Shown here: piece by piece, positions 8,133 through 16,754 of the stretch
Numbering within the stretch: position 1 is the stretch's first letter
Layout of the letters: every line of letters begins with the position of its first letter
DNA from: an uncultured Pirellula sp.
Lineage (GTDB): Bacteria > Planctomycetota > Planctomycetia > Pirellulales > Pirellulaceae
Length of the DNA: 64,000 bases
Assembly: GCA_903858115.1 (NCBI GenBank)
Contig: CAIOHR010000114.1
Coordinates: 227,520 to 291,519, forward strand
Direction of reading: 5' to 3'
Program-made: the position numbers and the translations under genes
The notes under the pieces: generated by a model
What the model saw: only the letters and a program-made list of their open reading frames with translations
What the model was told of the DNA's origin: nothing
Database searches by the model: none

Positions 8133-9092
8133 TCAGAAACCGGTTAGTTCACTAAACTTGTATTTGGTGAACTCTTGACCGAAGCTAATTGCTTCGAATT
8201 TCCATTTACTGCCAGGTTCTAGACCATTTATGTTTGCGATCGCAGTTCCTACCTGTGCACCACTGTCATCATACAAGCTGAAGGAGATCTGGGCATAACT
8301 GAGTTTTCGAGGCCGTCTATTCTCGACGATTCCCGTGATTGCGCCACCTAACATTGCGCCACCTAATAAAGCCCCTTGCGAACCAGAAACCGTTTTCCAC
8401 ATCAAAACAAGGCCATTGAAATCCAGCTCCTCGTCATTGTCGGCCATCTGATTACGTGTAGCTGGATCTTGTCCGCTGAGAATGGCCTGTATCTCTTGCT
8501 GGTGGCGACGATCATGCACGCCAGTTAAATCGTCTTGCAGTTCGTTAGCACTCCTCAGTTCTTCGTTGAACTTGATGACGTCCGCATTGTTGTAATACAA
8601 AACTGTTGCAACTACGGCAGAAACGACCACTGCAAGGACTGTTATCAATGCTTCGTTCCTTTTGCGATCACTAACCGCAGCGATTGTCACTGGCGGGGTG
8701 TTTGGGACTAATTCATTAGCTGTATGGGAACTAACCGCTCGCCCTTTTGAAATTCGTCTTCTCTCGTGTTCTGTTTTCCATTCCTGCTTTGCAATCTTTT
8801 TTTGGTCAGCGATCGCTGTCTTTTCTTTCTTTCGTTGTTCTACATCAGCCAGTCTTTTGGCTTCTGCGTCAATCTCGACTTGGTTTATCGCAATAGCTAG
8901 CTTGGGAATTGACTCGGCTAAAATCTCCCTATCATTGGTCTTCGTAGGACTGCGCAAAAGCGTGTCAAGTTTGATCTTGCCTAACGTTGCCAACTCAAGA
9001 ATTTGCTGTTCCGTAAACGGGCCATGCTCCCCGCCGTGCAAGAGACTTTGGCGGGTGTAGTACCACATGTGTTGCTTGGGTGCATCGCTCAT
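8133..9092 (-). CDS. GYF-domain, single-pass membrane protein with FxLYD-like tail
   Basis: About 319 residues from ATG 9092 (MSDAPKQHMWYYTRQ). A GYF_2-like domain is at about 8-55 (WYYTRQ, then HGPFTEQQILELATLGKI). Next comes a charged Lys/Arg/Glu-rich helical linker (about 70-125), one transmembrane segment (about 150-170, ALITVLAVVVSAVVATVLYY), and a C-terminal beta region (ISFSLYDDSGAQVG...GLEPGSKWKFEA) resembling FxLYD domains. A glycine-rich patch LLGGAMLGGAITG lies before it. GYF domains bind proline-rich peptides. It is the last gene before the right attachment core and probably cargo. An upstream ATG at 9197 is possible but has no support. Confidence 0.7.
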   Translation of the reverse strand: MSDAPKQHMWYYTRQSLLHGGEHGPFTEQQILELATLGKIKLDTLLRSPTKTNDREILAESIPKLAIAINQVEIDAEAKRLADVEQRKKEKTAIADQKKIAKQEWKTEHERRRISKGRAVSSHTANELVPNTPPVTIAAVSDRKRNEALITVLAVVVSAVVATVLYYNNADVIKFNEELRSANELQDDLTGVHDRRHQQEIQAILSGQDPATRNQMADNDEELDFNGLVLMWKTVSGSQGALLGGAMLGGAITGIVENRRPRKLSYAQISFSLYDDSGAQVGTAIANINGLEPGSKWKFEAISFGQEFTKYKFSELTGF

Positions 9093-9306
9093 GTCTATTC
9101 TTAAAAAATGGGTGTGGGGATCTGCTTTTGCAGTCCTTCGTACGGAGAACAGGCTTAGTCTAACTGGAGTAAGCACCGATCGAAATAACTGATGCATTTT
9201 TAAAAAATAAATCGACCGGTTGAGCCGTGGCGCCCCGAATCGCGTCGCCAGTAGCTTGGCCGGAAATGACCCCCCTTCGGAGTTCGGCGCAAGCGTTTGT
9301 TAATTC

Positions 9307-9345
9307 GGAAAGGAGTAGTTACGACACCGAAAGGAGTAGGTACGC
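9307..9345 (+). repeat. tandem GGAGTAGTT-type motifs near attR
   Basis: Two 18-bp near-identical units (9307-9324, 9328-9345) repeat with a 21-bp period, two helical turns. The shared heart GGAGTAGTT occurs again inverted at 9513-9521 and direct at 9577-9585, so four copies surround the right attachment core. Candidate arm-type integrase sites; the last copy also serves as a Shine-Dalgarno sequence for the ORF at 9588. Confidence 0.45.
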
Positions 9346-9454
9346 AAAATCCTTGCAATTTCTGAAGTTGTTTGCTATGTTTTGAAAGTGGTTTGTCGGC
9401 ACAAAATGCCGATAAACACCGTAAAAACAGCGTTTTTCCCCGTTTTTGCGAGTC

Positions 9455-9506
9455 GCTTCCCAAGCTGAAAGTCGTGGGTTCGAATCCCATCACCCGCTTT
9501 GTTTTT
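9455..9506 (+). repeat. attR-type core: 52-bp direct repeat, copy 2
   Basis: Exact copy of 3267-3318: the 3' half of tRNA-Gly from the anticodon stem through the acceptor strand plus TTGTTTTT. Upstream bases do not continue the tRNA, so this is a partial gene copy left by integration and not a second tRNA. Confidence 0.9.
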
Positions 9507-9587
9507 CGAACGAACTACTCCCGCCTACTATTCCCGGCCGATGGATTATTGTGGGTTTCTCATGTCCACAAACGCAGGAGTAGTTGA

Positions 9588-9767
9588 ATGCCAAAGGCAA
9601 AAGAAGGCTGATTGTTCGATGCTTCGCTGGCAGAAATCATGCCGAGTCTGACCGATTTGGCGAAGATACTCCGTGAGGCGATACCATCGAAGCGCCGAGA
9701 CTTTGAGGTAATCCATGATGTGCTAATCGGTCCCAAACCAACTCAGTTTGACGCAAATCAAGTGTGA
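9588..9767 (+). pseudogene. short ORF interrupted by in-frame TGA
   Basis: An ATG with GGAG 8 nt upstream reads MPKAKEG and then TGA at 9609-9611. The same frame stays open after it: LFDASLAEIMPSLTDLAKI and on to a second TGA at 9765-9767, 59 codons in total. Good initiation signals and a coding-like continuation suggest a small gene broken by one stop, or decayed chromosomal sequence flanking the element. No family recognised. Between it and 9965 nothing else is evident. Confidence 0.35.
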
Positions 9768-9964
9768 AAACCAGACTGAGATCCTGAGGATGATCTGTTA
9801 ATCATTGGGAGCAATTTACATGTCAAGGTTAGCAGGTATGTCCACATCTGTCGCGTAACGCGTTCGTATTGCTGACACCTTTGTCACCACCGACATCAAA
9901 AGAGCCAGCGTTATCTTTCTCCCATCCAGCGGGCCGCGTTGATCATCTGGTTGATGCTCGGCGA

Positions 9965-10207
9965 CTAGGGTGCATTTCGATCTTTAGAAGTTATGCGGAT
10001 ATTCGGGTGACCTACAACTTCATAAGTCCCCCTCTCTATCCGTATTACACGCCGACCGTCTGTTGTTTGAAGTTCTTGGAAGGCAGAGGGCGATTTGTGA
10101 GCGCGACGTCGCTTTGAGGACTTCGAGTTTACAGTATCTCTTACAACAAGGATGGTAATCTGATGCCCTTCGGTGTCGTTTCCAATGAATGAGTCTTTGA
10201 GCTGCAT
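9965..10207 (-). CDS. small conserved-looking hypothetical protein
   Basis: 80 residues from ATG 10207, with AAGGGA upstream. It has the look of short planctomycete proteins I recall, with the pattern F-x-G-x-D-x-x-G-x-x-x-T-I, a middle LQTTDGRRVIRIERGTYEV and an end ITSKDRNAP. A beta-rich fold with no signal peptide. A longer start at 10312 adds a region without that pattern and is not favoured. Function unknown. Confidence 0.6.
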   Translation of the reverse strand: MQLKDSFIGNDTEGHQITILVVRDTVNSKSSKRRRAHKSPSAFQELQTTDGRRVIRIERGTYEVVGHPNIRITSKDRNAP

Positions 10208-10585
10208 AGTGTTTCCCTTTGAATCGTTCCTATCCTGAATGGATGCGTTCTCGGTCGACAAGCCAGAGGCAGATATTACTATATGAAAAAGACCGCGAAA
10301 GTGCTTTTCCAAATGAAGTTTCGGAGAATGTCGTCGGTTGCGTTAGCCGACGCCATAACGAGAAACCGGTTACAAACATGCATTTGTGTAGCCCTCTCGA
10401 TATCGCCAAGCGATGGACGCGGTTGTTTCTGCCTCAATGGGCGTCCAAAACAATCGGTTTCAACCGTCGCAGCTCTAGCATTACTCTGAGATGCGAACAG
10501 ATGCCGTTTTTTTCGCTAATGGGGCGGTAGACCGTGGATCGATCGCTCGAACAGCGGATTGCCGATCCATTGCTTGCAGCTCAGG
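10208..10585. other. 378-bp gap without a supported gene
   Basis: Short open frames exist here (for example one starting MKKTAKVLFQMKF at 10283), but none has a ribosome-binding site plus recognisable protein pattern. No RNA gene or strong repeat was seen. Confidence 0.4.
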
Positions 10586-11587
10586 TCAGACTTTGTACTT
10601 TGCGGAGATACCGAGCCCGTCGCTCAAATAGGTTTGACAAAGTAGTTCGCCAAATACGAAAATCCACGTCACCAACTTAGACTCGGTTTGGATTGCTTGA
10701 TCCAGTTGGCTCCGGATGAATTTCATCTCACAGTGGCCGCGACCAAGTTTCTTGCGGCGACAGTAGAGAACCGGCCAAATCGCATCCCAAGCCGATTGGA
10801 ACGAGCGAGAAACAGCCAACCCGTGTCTGCCTCCATAGATCCCTTCATGCAGTGGAACCAAGGGATCACCCGCAGGTATCCATGCGGGAATCGTCGACGT
10901 CGTTGGCCCCGAATTCCCTTTGTTGTTTCGAAGCTTACTATCCGCTTGCATGATTGAAAACAACATCGCCTCAAGCCCCTTGCTGGCATCGGGACGAACA
11001 ACTTGAATGGGCTCATCTACGGTGGTCGTCATGAGGGGTTGACCGTCGATTGTGAATCTCCAGGTGCCATCCACCCAGTCGTTAGCCGTCCATACGGCTG
11101 AACAATCAAGCTCCATCATGTGAGCTTCCGAAGTCGCAACGGTAAAGCCGATCGGGGCTCCGCTTCCATTGCGAGCGACCCGTCGTTGCCAAGTTGCAAA
11201 CTCGCTTCGTTGGATGCGCAACATGACCTTGGTCGTCCAATCGTATATGCCGAGCGCGCAGCCAAGCGTTTTGGCATCCGAGATGGTTGGCGGCGTTTTG
11301 CATTCGATGGTGAACTCATCGGTCGTTGGCAATACCCAATCGGTTTGACTGGCAGGGACGTTTTTCACGAGCCAACCTAGTTCGTTGGCCTGCGCATAGT
11401 CCCACAGCCCCGTGAGACAAGCGTCGAGAGAATCACGTTTTTCTCGAATTGTGGTCAAGCTGCAGAGGGCGTCGATCCAATCGATGTGTTTCTTGGTGGA
11501 AAGCCGAGACTGTTGCAACAGAGCGTCTTGCGCACCCATAAAGGCTTGCAGCCAGCCAGTGCTCGCGTAATCTTGTGTAATTGTCAT
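10586..11587 (-). CDS. hypothetical protein, 333 residues
   Basis: Long open frame with no recognised domain. The protein is soluble, Trp-rich and of average composition, with no signal peptide or transmembrane segment. Blocks such as DWVDGTWRFTIDGQPL suggest a beta-rich middle. An arginine/lysine patch (YCRRKKLGRGHCEMKFIRSQL) lies near the C-terminus. The start has no strong ribosome-binding site (TCTCCTGA before ATG). It sits between lineage-specific genes, so little can be drawn from context. Confidence 0.65.
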   Translation of the reverse strand: MTITQDYASTGWLQAFMGAQDALLQQSRLSTKKHIDWIDALCSLTTIREKRDSLDACLTGLWDYAQANELGWLVKNVPASQTDWVLPTTDEFTIECKTPPTISDAKTLGCALGIYDWTTKVMLRIQRSEFATWQRRVARNGSGAPIGFTVATSEAHMMELDCSAVWTANDWVDGTWRFTIDGQPLMTTTVDEPIQVVRPDASKGLEAMLFSIMQADSKLRNNKGNSGPTTSTIPAWIPAGDPLVPLHEGIYGGRHGLAVSRSFQSAWDAIWPVLYCRRKKLGRGHCEMKFIRSQLDQAIQTESKLVTWIFVFGELLCQTYLSDGLGISAKYKV

Positions 11588-11790
11588 TCAGGAGAAGAGT
11601 TCTAGATGCGTAGAGTCGCAACGACGAGTGATAGGCTTTCGTGGGAGGGCAATGACAACCTATTTGAACTCAAAACGCGATTTTAAGTAAGGCTTACCCT
11701 TCCAGATCGCGAGCTTCTCGCAAACCTTCGTTCTAAGGCAACGGACCGAGCATTCGTACACCGTAACGAATTGCTACCGCAAAACCGCAC

Positions 11791-13572
11791 TTATTTTTTG
11801 ATCTGCAGATCCAAGGAAGACTGTCCGAATTTGCGAGCTTTCATATCTTCGACCGTCAATCGAAGTTTGTAAGCCCCGGGTGAAATCTGCTGCGGCATGT
11901 AGATTTTGTAGACGATAAAGTAGTCGCGACGATGATTTTGGCAAATGTCCGGTTCCATGGGGAGAATTTGCTCCGCGATGACTCGCCCTTGCGAATCGAC
12001 GATTTCATAGCTGCCTTGCAACTGTGTTTCAAAACCATCTCGAACTTGTTCTGCCGCCACATTTTCGAGCTCGCAATAGAGCAACACTTCTTGGTCAGGA
12101 GTGAATTGATATTTTGGAAACTTGGTCAAGACCCCGTACCGTTCGACTTCGGTACAAAAGGCGACGGAACGAACTTCTAGGTTACTCGCGGCAGCGAGGT
12201 GGTTCGTCGCTTCTCTCTGTGAGTTCATGACAAGACTGAGATGTCGCGAACGGACCGGCATAGCATCGGGGTTACTAGCTTCGTAGAGCGCTTGCATTTG
12301 GTGGCGATAGTACTCTTGTTCATGATCTGGCAATCCATCGATCGGACGGAGCGCATCGTCCAGCTTTCGCATGGAGACATAAAGCAGGCGAAGCGTTAGC
12401 TCTTGATGCATGCGAAGATTCTGATCGCTGGACGGCTGATCGTGCATCTGCTTCTCTAACATCTCAATGGCATGAGCCAGGGGTTGATGCCACTGCGTAA
12501 AAACACTGGCTGGGACAGCGTTCTGAGCACCAGGCATTGACGAGGGTGAAGTCGAGGGAAGCTGAGCGTTAGGCAGAACCGGGCTCGGCATTGCCGATGG
12601 GACAATACTCGAAACACCATTGGCCGAAGATGGTATCGCGGTCGGTAGACTCGCGGTTGTCGCAGAAGCTGGCAGGACAGCCTTGGAGGTATTGAGGGCA
12701 GCTGGCAAACCTCCGCCGGCGGACTGTACACCTAAATCGTGATTCGAGTTCGGTTGAGTGGTGGCAATTGCGACACTTGTGGTTGGCATATTGGGCGGAG
12801 GCAGAAGTGTCGATGGAGCACTGCTTGCTGATGGAGTACTGCTTGCTGATGGAGCGCTACTCGCCAAGGCTTGAGGCGGTGACGGGGGGCTGGACGCCGA
12901 TTCCAGGGAATCATCACTGAGTCTGACAGACACGGTCGACTTTGCTGGAGCGATTGTTGACGAACTTCGCAGGTCGGCAACCGTTCGCTCTTCGTTATCG
13001 TTCAGGCTTACTTTCGTAGCCGTCTTTTGAATTTCACTCAATTCATATAGTTTTGCGGCGGCTAGCTGCCGCTTCATGACATCTCGATATTGTTGTGGAA
13101 GCCCTTCCAAAGCGCTATCGACATCGATCGTTTGTTCGTTCGTATCGATAATCTCAGGCTGTTCGTCGCTCGTTGATGAGGTCGCTGCGATCGGCGCTAG
13201 ACCCGGAAGCTTCGTCGGGGTAACCGCTGGTTTGCGGTTCTTTGATTCGTCCGTACGGGGTGCGTATGCAACAACTTCTGGGTTTCGATCCGACAATCGA
13301 CTGCGTTGTACGAGATTAGGTCGTGGTACTTGCGAAGCTTGTGTGTTTGCAGATTGTGCATTAGGCAATGACCAGTCGTCGTCATCTCCCAACGTTGCCA
13401 TGGCATCACTGCGTAATCCGAACGCTTGGCACCCGGTGAATGACACCGGAATCGCGCAGCAAGAAGCGATCCAAAGTGCCACAACTCCCTTGTTAGCTGA
13501 CGAGTTAGGTACTCGGCACTTTTTCGAGATGGACAATGAGCCTTGGTGGATTGGATCGTATTCTTTTTTCAC
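11791..13572 (-). CDS. predicted lipoprotein with long Ser/Pro/Ala-rich linker
   Basis: 593 residues. A hydrophobic stretch at about 30-46 ends in FTGC with Cys48, a plausible lipobox, although the 29-residue N-terminal extension is long; a later start is possible. Residues about 60-370 are low in complexity, rich in Ser, Pro, Ala and Gln (for example ASSAPSASSTPSASS), and look disordered. The C-terminal 220 residues are ordered, with helices (MHQELTLRLLYVSMRKLDDALRPI) then beta strands (EVLLYCELENVAAEQV, SYEIVDSQGRVIAEQ, GAYKLRLTVEDM), like a secreted beta-sandwich. Function unknown; an envelope protein is likely. Confidence 0.7.
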   Translation of the reverse strand: MKKEYDPIHQGSLSISKKCRVPNSSANKGVVALWIASCCAIPVSFTGCQAFGLRSDAMATLGDDDDWSLPNAQSANTQASQVPRPNLVQRSRLSDRNPEVVAYAPRTDESKNRKPAVTPTKLPGLAPIAATSSTSDEQPEIIDTNEQTIDVDSALEGLPQQYRDVMKRQLAAAKLYELSEIQKTATKVSLNDNEERTVADLRSSSTIAPAKSTVSVRLSDDSLESASSPPSPPQALASSAPSASSTPSASSAPSTLLPPPNMPTTSVAIATTQPNSNHDLGVQSAGGGLPAALNTSKAVLPASATTASLPTAIPSSANGVSSIVPSAMPSPVLPNAQLPSTSPSSMPGAQNAVPASVFTQWHQPLAHAIEMLEKQMHDQPSSDQNLRMHQELTLRLLYVSMRKLDDALRPIDGLPDHEQEYYRHQMQALYEASNPDAMPVRSRHLSLVMNSQREATNHLAAASNLEVRSVAFCTEVERYGVLTKFPKYQFTPDQEVLLYCELENVAAEQVRDGFETQLQGSYEIVDSQGRVIAEQILPMEPDICQNHRRDYFIVYKIYMPQQISPGAYKLRLTVEDMKARKFGQSSLDLQIKK

Positions 13573-13640
13573 GTTATCGCTCCGCGTCTTTTGGTTTAAC
13601 GCTTTCGGTAGGCCCTAGTTGGATTGGGTGGGTTGTATCG

Positions 13641-14477
13641 CTATGCAGTAACGACCGCTTTAACATTGGATTTCGAATTCTTCGGGGTGCCTTCAATAGC
13701 CAGAACTTCGTAAGCTAAAGACAGATAGTCTTCGGCACCGTGGCTATTCGATGCGTATTCGAATATCGATTGACCGAAGCTAGGTGCTTCTGCCAATCGA
13801 ATGTTGCGACGGATCTTGGTCTGAAAAAATTTAGCCGAAGCCCAAACGGGGCTGTGGGCCGCATTGCGTTGCAAGAACTCTTCGACGTCGCGACTGACTT
13901 CCGCAGCCAGTCGGGTGCTCGATTCATACATGCACAATACGATGCCTTCCAGGTGGAGAGTCGGGTTAAGGCGTTTGGCTACGATCTCGATCGTACGAAG
14001 CAATTTGCTCAATCCATGCAATGCTAAGAAGTGCGGCTGCAATGGCAAAAAGACTTCATCGACGGCTGTCAGCGCGTTCAGGGTCAATACGCCCAGTGAC
14101 GGAGGGCAATCGATGATGACGAAATCAAAATCTTCGGTATCGAGATCCATTTTGTCTTTGAGGATCACTTCACGGCCGACTTCGCCCGCGAGTTCCATTT
14201 CGGCCGCTGCCAGATCGATGTTCGCAGGGACGACGGCTAGATTGGGGGAAATCCATTGGCGCACATCCGAAAGCTGTGCGTCGCCACACAATAGATCGTA
14301 AACACTGGTCTCTTGCTCCCCAACGGTAATTCCGAGGTGGAGGGATGCGTGCGCTTGCGGATCCAAGTCCAGAACGCAAACCTTTTTTCCACATTGAGCC
14401 AACCCAGCGGCCAAGTTTACAGCAGTGGTCGTCTTGCCAACGCCACCTTTTTGGTTGATGACAGCAATCTTTCGCAT
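13641..14477 (-). CDS. ParA-family ATPase (chromosome/plasmid partition type)
   Basis: 278 residues from ATG 14477, chosen because AAGGAG lies 9 nt upstream and MRKIAVINQKGGVGKTT is the canonical ParA/Soj start. The deviant Walker A KGGVGKTT is at about 10-17. VCVLDLDPQAHASLHLG is the A' region, and FDFVIIDCPPSLGVLTLNAL the Walker B. The C-terminal part (FFQTKIRRNIRLAEAPSFGQSIFEY) is typical of Soj. It binds ATP and DNA and normally works with a ParB partner; no parB is visible next to it. Length is normal. Partition, cell-cycle or protein-positioning roles are all possible. Confidence 0.9.
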   Translation of the reverse strand: MRKIAVINQKGGVGKTTTAVNLAAGLAQCGKKVCVLDLDPQAHASLHLGITVGEQETSVYDLLCGDAQLSDVRQWISPNLAVVPANIDLAAAEMELAGEVGREVILKDKMDLDTEDFDFVIIDCPPSLGVLTLNALTAVDEVFLPLQPHFLALHGLSKLLRTIEIVAKRLNPTLHLEGIVLCMYESSTRLAAEVSRDVEEFLQRNAAHSPVWASAKFFQTKIRRNIRLAEAPSFGQSIFEYASNSHGAEDYLSLAYEVLAIEGTPKNSKSNVKAVVTA

Positions 14478-14637
14478 GATACTCACTCCTTCGCACGGGT
14501 TCATTCAGTCTTTCGACAGTAGCAAACTTGGAGGAAGTGAATCCAGATCAATCTGTGGCGTTGACAATCCTAGCATTTTCTAGATTCTTTAAGAATTGAA
14601 CCAGAACCAAGATCATTGAACCAAGGGACACATTTCC

Positions 14638-15405
14638 GTGAGAACTTTTTTTATTGCTGGCAATTGGAAGATGAACATGCTTCGAGATAGCTCGATTGCG
14701 CTAGTTCATCAGCTAATGGATGGTCTTCATGGCATCAGTGGAGTTGATGTTGCGGTGTGTCCACCCAGCGTTTACTTGCATGATGTAGGAGCCGCGATCC
14801 GAGGCAGTTCGATCGGGTTGGGTGCACAAAATGTGAATCAAGCAGCCGACGGAGCTTTCACGGGCGAGATCAGTTGCGGGATGCTCAAGGATTTGGGATG
14901 TAGCTATGTGATTTTGGGTCACAGCGAGCGACGTGCCATCTTCGGCGAAACCGATTCCATGGTGAACGAGAAGCTCAAGGCTGTTCTCAAAGCTGGCCTC
15001 ACTCCGATCGTGTGTGTTGGCGAAACACTCGAACAACGCGAAGCGGGCAAAACACAATCCGTCGTCCAAGGCCAATGCATAGGATCGTTGGCAGGTCTGA
15101 CGGGCGAAGAGATGGCGGCAACGGTTCTCGCGTACGAACCGGTTTGGGCTATCGGAACCGGCAAAACCGCTACGCCTGCACAAGCCGAAGAGGTTCATGC
15201 CGACATTCGTGGACTATTGACGAAGCAATTCGGTGCCTCGGTAGCCGAGAAAGTCGTGATTCAATACGGCGGCAGTGTCAAAGCGGACAATGCCATGGAT
15301 TTGCTCAGCCAACCCAATATCGATGGGGCACTGGTCGGCGGTGCTTCTCTCAAGTCGGATTCGTTTTTGGCGATTATCCGAGCGGCTGCCGCAATCAAGA
15401 AGTAA
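14638..15405 (+). CDS. tpiA: triosephosphate isomerase
   Basis: 255 residues, full length. Interconverts glyceraldehyde 3-phosphate and dihydroxyacetone phosphate in glycolysis, cytoplasmic. Catalytic Lys is in AGNWKMN (Lys11), the electrophilic His in ILGHSERR, and the catalytic Glu in [12 protein letters not shown]. The phosphate-binding loops IQYGGSVK and GALVGGASL are intact. The start is GTG, placed so that the beta-1 strand [13 protein letters not shown] is complete. Divergent from the ParA gene. Confidence 0.97.
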   Translation: MRTFFIAGNWKMNMLRDSSIALVHQLMDGLHGISGVDVAVCPPSVYLHDVGAAIRGSSIGLGAQNVNQAADGAFTGEISCGMLKDLGCSYVILGHSERRAIFGETDSMVNEKLKAVLKAGLTPIVCVGETLEQREAGKTQSVVQGQCIGSLAGLTGEEMAATVLAYEPVWAIGTGKTATPAQAEEVHADIRGLLTKQFGASVAEKVVIQYGGSVKADNAMDLLSQPNIDGALVGGASLKSDSFLAIIRAAAAIKK

Positions 15406-15459
15406 GCTTTTCGCTTAGTAATGTAGATTTCTTGGAGATTGGTCATCTATAATTAGGGG

Positions 15460-16752
15460 ATGGCAAAGCGGATCATTGCGAAACGTTTGCCTCTCTTCAA
15501 CGTGGATGACAACATCATGCCGATGAAAATATCGTGGACTAGTAGAGCCGCATTGTCCCTACAGGTTTGTTGCATTGGCGGCGCTGTGCTGCGCGCCGAT
15601 ACGTTGACACTGAAAAACGATGGTATCGTTTCAGGAGCGGTATTGAAGTCAACAGCGGACTCGGTTGTGATCCGAACGAACGACGGAATTCTACTACAGT
15701 TAGAAAAGACGCAAATTTCGAAACAACGCGTCGATTCGGAATCCGAAAAGGCATATGTCGCATCACTCAAGAATCGTCCCGATGATGCAGAGAACAACCG
15801 AGCACTTGCCAAGGAGTGTTTGGAGCGAAGTCAAAAAGGGCTTTCCAATGCACACTACGAACGCGTCGTCGAACTAGATCCATCGGATGGAACCGCATGG
15901 TCTGCGATTGGGTACATCAAGGACGAGCAAACCGGTCAGATGGCGAGACGAGACGCACTCTTGCACCGTCGTGGAATCATGCGATACACGTACAAAGGGA
16001 AATCGGAAAACACCACAATGCATGCGGCTGCCATTGCGGCTAGCAAAGAAAAGGCTGCGAAGCTGCGAGCCGAAACTGCGAGAAAAGTGGATCTCCATTT
16101 CAAGAACCTCAGGTCATCCAACCAAAAGCTCGCGTTTGAAGCTCAAGAGTACTTCAACAGTCTGAAGGATCCGCTTGCTATTGGAAAGATCAAGGAACTC
16201 CTGGTAGAGAGCGTGCGGAGAAGCGGTAATTGGAGCCAATTTTTCGATATACTGCTACGTATGCCAGGCCAGAGTGCCACCGGAACCTTTATTGAACTGG
16301 CTCTCGATTTGAACATGCCACAAGGAGTGGTCGATGCGTCCCTTGACGCGTTGATGCGGACAGAGACCAGTCGCGACATTGCCATGGTCGCGTTTCTAGC
16401 AAAGCTTCGCCCGGGCACTAAACCGAACATTGCACTGATCGATCGCGCAGGTAACAATCTCGAAGTCTTGGGTGACGAACGTACGATACCTTCGTTGATT
16501 TCCGCATTGCAAACCCCAGTCACAACCACGATCCAAAAGGCACCGAGCAGCGGTGTTGATAGCACGGGTTCTGTGCAGCAGACCTTCGGCTCGCAAACCG
16601 AAACTCGCACCGGATTGGTCAACCAACCAGGGGTACTAGCTGCCCTTTCCAAGATCACGGGACAGTCGTTTAGTTACAACGAGATTGCTTGGCGACAGTG
16701 GTTCGCATTGACTTACGCAAAGTCTAACCTCGATCTTCGACGATTTGAATAA
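15460..16752 (+). CDS. hypothetical secreted protein with repeat-like helical region
   Basis: 430 residues. A signal-like segment near residues 22-46 (MPMKISWTSRAALSLQVCCIGGAVLRA) suggests the true start may be an internal ATG at about 15517-15523. After it comes a small beta region TLTLKNDGIVSGAVLKSTADSVVIRTNDG, then a TPR-like helix pair (ALAKECLERSQKGLSNAHYERVVELDPSDGTAWSAIGY), and an alpha/HEAT-like C-terminal half (LAIGKIKELLVESVRR, TIPSLISALQT). Pattern typical of planctomycete secreted proteins of unknown function. It ends 2 bp before the ATP-grasp gene, so the two are probably cotranscribed. Confidence 0.7.
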   Translation: MAKRIIAKRLPLFNVDDNIMPMKISWTSRAALSLQVCCIGGAVLRADTLTLKNDGIVSGAVLKSTADSVVIRTNDGILLQLEKTQISKQRVDSESEKAYVASLKNRPDDAENNRALAKECLERSQKGLSNAHYERVVELDPSDGTAWSAIGYIKDEQTGQMARRDALLHRRGIMRYTYKGKSENTTMHAAAIAASKEKAAKLRAETARKVDLHFKNLRSSNQKLAFEAQEYFNSLKDPLAIGKIKELLVESVRRSGNWSQFFDILLRMPGQSATGTFIELALDLNMPQGVVDASLDALMRTETSRDIAMVAFLAKLRPGTKPNIALIDRAGNNLEVLGDERTIPSLISALQTPVTTTIQKAPSSGVDSTGSVQQTFGSQTETRTGLVNQPGVLAALSKITGQSFSYNEIAWRQWFALTYAKSNLDLRRFE

Positions 16753-16754
16753 CG

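Larger units (their letters stand above)
3267..9506 (+). mobile_element. tRNA-Gly integrated element, about 6.2 kb
   Basis: Bounded by exact 52-bp direct repeats (3267-3318 and 9455-9506), of which the left one is the 3' part of tRNA-Gly(CCC). The integrase gene starts 112 bp inside the left repeat and points inward, the usual layout. Contents in order: integrase, a duplicated promoter-like segment, DUF1580 protein, polymerase-like replication protein, lipoprotein, GYF-domain membrane protein (the last two on the minus strand), then GGAGTAGTT motifs before the right repeat. No conjugation genes and no phage structural genes are visible. It may be a satellite-like or plasmid-like integrative element (inference). 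Confidence 0.85.

Noticed and set aside
9455..9506. Second tRNA-Gly gene
   Set aside because: Only the 3' half is present; acceptor 5' strand and D-arm are missing, so it is an attachment-site copy.
10283..10489. 68-codon ORF with an apparently basic N-terminus like a signal peptide
   Set aside because: No true hydrophobic core follows and there is no ribosome-binding site.
12825..12862. CRISPR-like short repeat in the Ser/Pro-rich lipoprotein gene
   Set aside because: Two or three short units coding Ser-Ala-Pro in frame without spacers; simple low-complexity coding sequence. No CRISPR array was seen anywhere.
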